64,000 nucleotides of DNA from Heterodera schachtii (Eukaryota > Nematoda > Chromadorea > Rhabditida > Heteroderidae). The notes under the pieces were generated by a model that worked only from the letters and a program-made list of their open reading frames with translations, had not been told where the DNA came from and did not search any database. The stretch is from assembly GCA_023374025.1 (NCBI GenBank), contig SIJG01000021.1, positions 583,675-647,674 of the forward strand, in the 5' to 3' direction. Position 1 is the first letter of the stretch. Each line of letters begins with the position of its first letter. The translations under genes were made by a program, and so were the position numbers. Shown here one piece after another: positions 59,921-64,000 of the stretch.

Positions 59921-62900
59921 ATGCCAAAAGATTTGTTCGTCAACCGCCAGCTGATCAACCCATTTGGCGCCCTGCAGGATTTATTGGCACGGTGGTTTTT
60001 CCGGTGCGGTGCTTTTACTTCATTAAAATGTTTATTACCTTAATTATCTGTTGATCATTTTTAATTGGTTTGAACTGTCTATCATTTCCATTTCACCTCT
60101 TTTTCTTTGTCTGTCCATCAGGTGATTGATCACTTAACCGATGCGATCGCCACGCTTTCTCTGATTTTTAAAAATGAGCTTTTATTTGCCTGACTCAGAC
60201 CCAATTTTTGTGGCTGTTTTTATTAATATTTTTTAATTATAGTAAAACTGAAAACAGTAATTACGGCTTTTCAATTACCGTACCTAATCCGAATTTGCCG
60301 AACACCACCGATTCACAGGTACGGCTTCTTCATTGCCAAACATCCGCACCCTTTCGTTGTCCTTCCCGTGCTCGTCACCCTTTTGCTGATGCTCGGCATT
60401 ATTAATTTGCATGTCGAGGTGATTGGTGCTTTTGGCACTTCTCTTCTCCTTTCAAATGCCTCGCTTTTCCCAGAACTTCGAACCCATCGAAAATTAAAAT
60501 TTCATTCCCCCCCCCCATTTTTTTGAAAGTTTCTTTGGGTTATTTGCATAATTTGCTTTAGGACGACCTGCGCTTTTTGTATTCGCCCGAACATTCGCTG
60601 TCCCGTTTCGAATACCAAATTCACAAGGAATTCAGCGGAGACTCCGTGAACAGGTCATTCTCCCCCCCCCCCCCCTCTAATTGCTTTTTTAAATATTATT
60701 AATTGGCTTTTTGTTCAGCTCTTACATTGCCATCGCATTGGAAGCGGCGCCGCCTTTGGCGGGTGTCGATGACTCATCAGTGGAAGACGCGGCAAATTTG
60801 GTAAATTTTCTGTTAATTTTTAAAATTTTTCTATTCATTGTAAATACCAATTCTTTTGCATTATTAATTAATTGTTTAGCAAAATGTTGCAGCAAATGGC
60901 GCCGCTTCGCCCCCGTGGTGGAAAAATATGTTGCGGAGAGAAGTGGCGAATGCAATTCAGGCGGACAAATTTTAAATTGGAATAAATAATCAAAATATAT
61001 GCTTTAATCAATTTCAGGGCACAATGAGTGCCATTCTGCACAATATGACGGTCGAATTGCCGGACGGAAGTTACCATTTTGGCAACGACATTTGCGCACG
61101 GATGGCACTTTGTCCGATTAGCAATTCGCCGGTTCAACTTTTTTACGACGCCTATTTCAGCGAAAAGGTGAATTAAATTATTATTTATCATTTAATTAAT
61201 TAATTAGTATTACTTAAGCTTCGAAAGGACACACGAATTGCGCTGAATTGGCCAATTCTGAAATTTTTTGAGAACAAATTTTTTCTGCCCACTAATTTCT
61301 ATGGTGTTCAGCTGAATGACAGTGCGGAAGGCTTCGATTCAATAAAATCTGTAATTAATAAAATATAAAATTAATTTTAAATATTTTAATATAATGAATT
61401 TCATATTTTAAGTAAATAAAAAAGAATCATAAAAATGATTAAACATTTCTTAATGTTCATAATTGAATTGCATCTTTTCCAGATACAAGTGGTCCATTTG
61501 ATTTATTATGTGGCTGGCACGGAAAAGGCAAAATCATTTAATCTAATAAATTTGTAAAAAAAAAAACAAAGAAATTTAAAAAAAGCTAATTTTATTTCAT
61601 TAAATTGGAAAACCGTATACCGTCTCCCCTTCCCAATTACAGTACACCGCTGACGAGGTTGGCGTTGCGGTGGAAAAAGCGCTTCGCCTTGCGTTGGCTG
61701 AGCGTGCGCATGTTCTGCGCAGTTCGCTGTTCTCGCTGTCCATTCTGAAGTCGGAGATGCAGAAGAACACCACGTACACTTTGCCGTTCATCTCTCTGAC
61801 CATTCTGCTGCTGATGGCATTCACCGTCGGATCATGGCAAGTCAAATTTATTTATTTTTCTTAATTTTATATTTTTCTGGAGAGAAAATATTTAAAAGAA
61901 AAGCAACTACTCTAATCCAGAATTCCCGAACTTTTTGGACTTTTCTTCGAGACTCAAATGGCAATCCCGATATTGTCGAACCACAAAACTCCCCAAGGAC
62001 CGGGATTTTTAATATACTTCAAAATAGAAATTTGAATTTTATAATTTATAAAATTATTACCTCATTAAATTAGGTTTTTAATATTTTCTAATTCATAATT
62101 TTAAAAAATAATAAATAAATATTTTATTTAGCATGACCGGCGATTGGATCACCAGCAAACCGTTAGAGGCACTGCTCGGTCTGTTCTCCTCTTCGCTTGC
62201 CATTGGCAGTGCCGCCGGACTTTTGCTAATGTTGGGCGTGCCGTTCATTAGCCAGGCCAGCAAATGGGGAGAATTTTTGAAATTTAATGGGGCTCAATTT
62301 CAGGTCACTGTGGTCCCATTTTTGGCCTTTGCCATTGGAGTGGACGACACTTATGTGATGTTGGGGGCATGGCACGACACGAAACGGAATCAGGTGGCAT
62401 TTTGGAAGGGGAGGACAAAAATGGGAAATGGAATATGTAAAATCCTAAATTTAAAAATAAATTCAAATTAAAAATTAAACAAATGCATTTAATTAAGTGC
62501 CCGGAACGGCGGATGGCCCTCAGCTTGGAAGAAGCCGGCTCGGCAATTACGGTTAAAAAAGCAAGCCAAAAGTGGCCAAATAAAGCAGGGCATTCTCCAG
62601 GTCACCTCCCTGACTTCGTTCATGTCTTTCGGCATTGGCAGCTTCTCCTCCACGCCGGCCATTTCCATTTTCTGCAAATTTATTGCGACCGCAATTCTCT
62701 TCGATTACATTTACCAGGCAAAACTCCTAACAAATAAGCATTTATCTCGGTGCTATGTCGAAGCACGAAAAGTGCAAGCGATCAAATTAAACAAAATAAT
62801 TATTTAAAAATTAAAAGCAAAATAATTATTGTAAATAAATTTTAATAAAATAATAATAATATTTAATATTAGCTACTTAATAAGTTATATATGTGAATAA

Positions 62901-64000
62901 TTCTAAAAGTCATTTTTGTTAACTATTTTTATTTATAATTCAAATAATCATTTTGAGGTAATTCTTGAACCTAGGCGATTATAGTCACTAATTTTCCTGA
63001 ATTTACATTTTAATTTCTTCCAATTCACATATTTATCTTTTATGTTCATATATATATTATTGTTGATATAAAATTTTAAAAAATAATTTAAGATTTATTA
63101 TGATTGTCTTATTATAAAATGTTAATTATTATTTATGTTTGAAAAATATGTTGTTTATGTTTGAAATAATATATACATATATATATAATATTAATTTATT
63201 TTCAATAATTATTTTGCTTTTTAATTTTTTAAATAATATTTTGCTTTAATTTGATCACTTGAACTTTTTCGTGCTTCGTCTCAGCACGATTTATCTCGTT
63301 AAACTAAAATTTGGAAATGTGGCCCGATTTGTTAATAAATTATCACGTAAAATGACAAATGATAATTTTAATTAATAAAAAAAATTGGTTTTGGTTAAAC
63401 TGTCCCGACAGGCGCTGCCGAAAAACATTTTAATATTATATTGTAACTGAGAATTTTTTGGTTAAATTTTTGAAATTTGTAAGCAAAGTGGGGTTAGTGG
63501 GCCAAAAGAGAAAAAGCCGGGACTGAAAGTCGGGGTTCGGTCTCTCTCGAAAAAATCGAGATTCACTTTTATCGAAATTATTTAAATTTTCTCTTTTAAA
63601 CTGTACTTATTTTGGCAGGTCACTTTTTTCGCCGCCGTTATGGCTTTGGGTGGGCGTCGCGAAGCTGCCGGACATCACTCATTGTTTGTCTGGAGACGAA
63701 TGTCCAAGGAGGACATTTGCAAGGTAAGGGGTGGTCGAACTAGACAATCTCGAATCGAAAAGCAATTGAGATTTCGCTTTTTCAGGCTAAATCCACCAAT
63801 TTCATTTCGCCGACCTACCACATTTTTGCCAACATTTTGGCACCCTTTTTGTGCCATCGTCTCACCCGACTCGGCTTCATCGTTCTGTACGCTTTGTACA
63901 TGTTCGGGTGCGCACTTTAAAATTATTTATTTCAAGCATGTTTTAAATATTTCAGTGCTTTCTACGGCTGTTCTTTGCTAAGGCCAAATTTGACGCCGAG
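59921..64000 (+). CDS. Patched-related (PTR) sterol-sensing membrane protein, 5' part
   Basis: Exons: 59921-59991, 60319-60418, 60562-60653, 60719-60800, 60880-60960, 61018-61167, 61219-61350, 61483-61527, 61643-61836, 62132-62255, 62304-62393, 62498-62551, 62601-62717, 63619-63723, 63786-63907, 63956 onward, leaving the window in frame. The protein has a short cytosolic start, TM1 (PFVVLPVLVTLLLMLGI), and a large extracellular domain starting DDLRFLYSPEHS. A sterol-sensing-type bundle follows, with the RND-family signature AIGVDDTYVML, then EAGSAITVTSL and FCKFI..ILFDYIYQ. Nematodes have many PTR proteins acting in moulting, cuticle and trafficking; the specific role here is unknown. Five of 15 introns have GC donors. 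The 48-bp intron 62256-62303 is in frame if retained. The second half lies beyond the right edge. Confidence 0.93.
62718..63618. other. Long AT-rich intron of the patched-related gene
   Basis: The 901-bp intron has a GC donor and is extremely A/T-rich, with TATATATA near 63175-63190. A short GC-hairpin-like remnant lies near 63408. No nested gene seen. Confidence 0.7.

Noticed and set aside
1..64000. CRISPR arrays, operons or bacterial-type promoters
   Set aside because: The sequence is clearly eukaryotic, with spliced genes; repeats are SINE, MITE and microsatellite types, not spacer arrays.

Overview
The window is nuclear DNA of a nematode. The protein genes are nematode types: an UNC-54-like muscle myosin, a patched-related protein, a MIG-18-like secreted protein, an inward-rectifier K+ channel and a nematode-style globin. 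Introns are many and often 40-60 bp, with acceptors such as TTTTAG, TTTCAG and TTAAG. About 14 of the 94 introns I could model use GC instead of GT as donor. Together with long poly-C/poly-G tracts and high intron density, this makes me favour a plant-parasitic tylenchid such as a cyst nematode. That placement is inference, not proof.

Layout, left to right. Position 1 to 1.2 kb holds a minus-strand FLYWCH-type gene running off the left edge. 1.2-7.5 kb is gene-free, with homopolymer and GA-rich DNA. 7.5-19.7 kb is a complete 44-exon muscle myosin heavy chain on the minus strand (1,953 residues, continuous frame). It carries an internal candidate first exon for a headless rod isoform and an intronic foldback transposon. 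22.3-25.2 kb is a secreted cysteine-rich protein. 25.2-38 kb is a repeat-rich accessory block. It contains SINE-like elements with a GC hairpin, hAT-like MITEs with clear 8-bp target duplications, an inverted partial copy of the FLYWCH gene, scrambled broken pieces of the myosin gene, and, inserted among them, a small gene for an FtsH-type (M41) peptidase domain without its ATPase.

39.9-40.6 kb is the 3' part of an EGF-repeat, single-pass membrane protein. 40.6-47.6 kb shows no gene I can support. 47.6-50.9 kb is a complete 13-exon inward-rectifier potassium channel on the plus strand. It converges on a complete 9-exon globin gene on the minus strand (51.8-54.6 kb) that starts with a myristoylation-type N-terminus. 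54.6-59.9 kb is the shared upstream region between the globin and a plus-strand patched-related gene, which starts at 59.9 kb and leaves the window at the right edge.

The genes do not form one pathway; this is ordinary mixed eukaryotic gene order. The most interesting features are the stand-alone M41 peptidase gene inside a tandemly duplicated cassette, the internal myosin start exon, the excess of GC-AG introns, and a foldback transposon family whose arms are built from different minisatellite units. Exon models were made by hand from splice signals, frame continuity and remembered family sequences. No alignment or database search was run.
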